Source of the DNA: Candidatus Omnitrophota bacterium
Lineage (GTDB): Bacteria > Omnitrophota > 4484-213
Direction: 5' to 3'
NCBI GenBank assembly: GCA_030639955.1
Contig: DAOWKH010000080.1
Coordinates: 1 to 5,704, forward strand
Length of the DNA: 5,704 bases
A program made the position numbers and the translations under genes. The notes under the pieces are model-generated. The model did no database searches and had not been told where the DNA came from. It saw only the letters and a program-made list of their open reading frames with translations. Of the stretch, positions 4,978 through 5,704 are shown in pieces; the first letter of the stretch is position 1, and every line of letters begins with the position of its first letter.

Positions 4978-4992
4978 TGGGATTTGGGGTTT
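4936..4992. repeat. Right repeat array covering the start of the four-helix-bundle gene
   Basis: TTTGGGATTTATTG, AATTGGGATTTGATTGG, two TTGGTCA units and GGGATTTGGGGTTT follow each other. Positions 4950-4971 are identical over 22 bases to 486-507. The array supplies the start codon (4977-4975) and first 16 codons of the four-helix-bundle gene. The outer end GGGGTTT (4986-4992) is the inverse of AAACCCC at 4527. Confidence 0.8.
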
Positions 4993-5033
4993 ATTAAACT
5001 TTGATAGAAATCCGCCAAATTTAATTAATAAGT

Positions 5034-5216
5034 TTATGCTCTTTTAATAATTTGAGAAGTTTTTCTGTATCCATGATTTTTTAGAAGATCGCGAATCTCT
5101 TCTGTTTTTTTAAACATCATTTGAAATCTCTGTTTAGTTGTCAAAGATTTAAGGTAATTTAACTCAAATTCAATCTCCTTATTCGGATTGGCTTTGTTTA
5201 ACTTCAGAATAGGCAT
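5034..5216 (-). CDS. Small conserved-looking protein of unknown function (60 aa)
   Basis: A 60-residue charged protein: a short N-terminal strand-like MPILKLNK, then two predicted helices around EIEFELNYLKSLTTKQRFQMMFKKTEEI and a C-terminal GYRKTSQIIKR. It has no transmembrane segment, signal peptide or metal motif. The style (LKSLTTxxRFxMMFKKxxE ... HGYRKxxxIIKR) recalls small proteins often encoded just before a nucleotidyltransferase-like gene, perhaps as a partner. That is a weak memory-based suggestion, and no such partner is present here: downstream lies the repeat-bounded cassette. Start evidence is strong: GAGGTG (5229-5224) at 7 nt from the ATG and a perfect promoter just upstream. 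A downstream partner may have been lost or displaced by the cassette. Confidence 0.75.
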   Translation of the reverse strand: MPILKLNKANPNKEIEFELNYLKSLTTKQRFQMMFKKTEEIRDLLKNHGYRKTSQIIKRA

Positions 5217-5235
5217 CTCTATTCACCTCTGGGAG

Positions 5236-5264
5236 ATTATATCTTTAATTCCAACTTTTGTCAA
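5236..5264 (-). promoter_or_regulatory. Perfect consensus sigma70 promoter for the 60-aa gene
   Basis: On the minus strand TTGACA (5264-5259) and TATAAT (5241-5236) are exactly 17 bp apart, a full match to the vegetative consensus. The expected start near 5230 gives a leader of about 13 nt that begins at the Shine-Dalgarno GAGGTG. The -35 overlaps the T-tract of the terminator of the preceding gene. Confidence 0.85.
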
Positions 5265-5296
5265 ATAAAACAGGGCGGTCAAAGACCGCCCTGTTT
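5261..5296 (-). terminator. Rho-independent terminator after the right-edge gene
   Basis: On the minus strand a perfect 13-bp stem (5296-5284 with 5280-5268; core ACAGGGCGGTC / GACCGCCCTGT) closes a 3-nt loop. It is followed by TTTTATTT running to about 5263. Position 43 bp past the stop of the gene ending at 5339 fits termination of that transcript. Confidence 0.85.
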
Positions 5297-5325
5297 AACA
5301 ATAGAACAATTTAACAGTAGAGCAA
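5294..5325. repeat. 16-bp tandem repeat between gene stop and terminator
   Basis: TTTAACAATAGAACAA (5294-5309) is followed directly by TTTAACAGTAGAGCAA (5310-5325), two mismatches in 16. The first copy overlaps the outer stem of the terminator by 3 bp. No function is evident. Confidence 0.7.
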
Positions 5326-5338
5326 TTTATTTTATCGT

Positions 5339-5704
5339 TTATCCCGCCTGTCTAAGCAGTTCCTCTGTACTCAGGACACGCTGATAATCCTCCAAGAACT
5401 CTGTAGTTGCTTTAGCGGCCGGGATTATTATTTTTATCTCTGGATGCGCCACCTTTGTTCTGAAAATATCAAACATCTTTCTTATCTCCTCTGCGGCAAT
5501 CTTATCTTCATACCTATCTATCAACCACCTTTCAAATCCATTAAGCCAGTCATCCGAAATCTCAACGCTTAATTCTCTTAATGCGCAGACAACCGATGGC
5601 CAAGGAAGCATTACCTCTCCCTGTTTTGGCTCGGCTAAAATCGTTTTGTGTATAGCTTCATCATACCAACGTCTTTGTCTTTTAGCTTTATATTCAACAT
5701 CTAT
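5339..5704 (-). CDS. Unrecognised protein, C-terminal part, runs off the right edge
   Basis: The frame is open from the right edge to the TAA at 5341-5339, giving 121 visible codons with no stop, so the gene is probably cut by the window. An internal ATG at 5611 has GGAG (5620-5617) 5 nt upstream and would give a 90-residue protein. The 31 codons before it, however, are also open and read as plausible protein (VEYKAKRQRRWYDEAIHKTI), whereas the other two minus frames are blocked there. The visible part is largely helical and charged (WLNGFERWLIDRYEDKIAAE, IRKMFDIFRTKV), with a central IKIIIPAAKATTEFLEDYQR. I see no catalytic motif, transmembrane segment or signal peptide and do not recognise the family. 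It ends in its own strong terminator. Confidence 0.6.
   Translation of the reverse strand: MDVEYKAKRQRRWYDEAIHKTILAEPKQGEVMLPWPSVVCALRELSVEISDDWLNGFERWLIDRYEDKIAAEEIRKMFDIFRTKVAHPEIKIIIPAAKATTEFLEDYQRVLSTEELLRQAG

Larger units (their letters stand above)
4527..4992. mobile_element. Candidate repeat-bounded cassette carrying a four-helix-bundle gene
   Basis: The four-helix-bundle gene is enclosed by inverted arrays of the same repeat family: AAACCCCAA reading inward at the left (from 4527) and GGATTTGGGGTTT at the right (to 4992). The inner borders recur almost unchanged at 390-528 with the interior missing. No transposase is encoded and no clear target-site duplication is seen in the flanks. 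The unit would therefore be non-autonomous, or it may simply be a gene that tends to sit among these repeats. Inference from repeat geometry. Confidence 0.4.

Noticed and set aside
4527..4992. CRISPR array, suggested by recurring short repeats
   Set aside because: Repeats are imperfect, overlapping and in both orientations, without regular spacers, and enclose a gene.

Overview
The window looks like chromosomal DNA of an uncultivated anaerobic bacterium. The protein mix (anaerobic DUF39-type homocysteine synthesis, an RnfC-like flavo-iron-sulfur protein, a short-form GalT, a repeat-flanked four-helix-bundle protein) and the many GGGATTTGG-type intergenic repeats would suit Candidatus Omnitrophota or a similar candidate phylum. 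That placement is inference from protein style, not a database result.

Left end: the first 35 codons of recG run off the left edge on the minus strand. They diverge from rpmB (ribosomal protein L28) on the plus strand, and the two start codons are only 39 bp apart with face-to-face overlapping promoter candidates. The 3' end of rpmB runs through a perfect hairpin and into a repeat module (about 390-528), which also touches the stop codon of the convergent rnfC-like gene.

Middle: three minus-strand genes with successive ATGA overlaps form one translationally coupled unit, in transcription order DUF39 homocysteine-synthesis protein, NIL-domain ferredoxin, RnfC-like protein. The first two are the known pair that makes homocysteine from aspartate semialdehyde and reduced sulfur in anaerobes. 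The RnfC-like protein, with none of the other Rnf subunits next to it, may supply their electrons. The DUF39 gene carries an in-frame 57-bp palindromic insertion that adds 19 residues. Upstream of it, about 165 bp of non-coding DNA (3390-3555) holds three stacked inverted repeats. One of these has the same outer-stem-plus-two-hairpins plan as the insertion in DUF39.

Right part: galT (minus strand) is followed toward higher coordinates by a cassette of about 466 bp. The cassette is bounded by inverted AAACCCC/GGGGTTT repeats and encodes a four-helix-bundle protein (23S rRNA intervening-sequence family). The module between rpmB and rnfC looks like an internally deleted copy of this cassette. 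Further right are a 60-aa unrecognised protein behind a perfect TTGACA-17-TATAAT promoter, a strong rho-independent terminator, and the C-terminal 121 codons of an unrecognised gene running off the right edge. Apart from rpmB, every gene lies on the minus strand.
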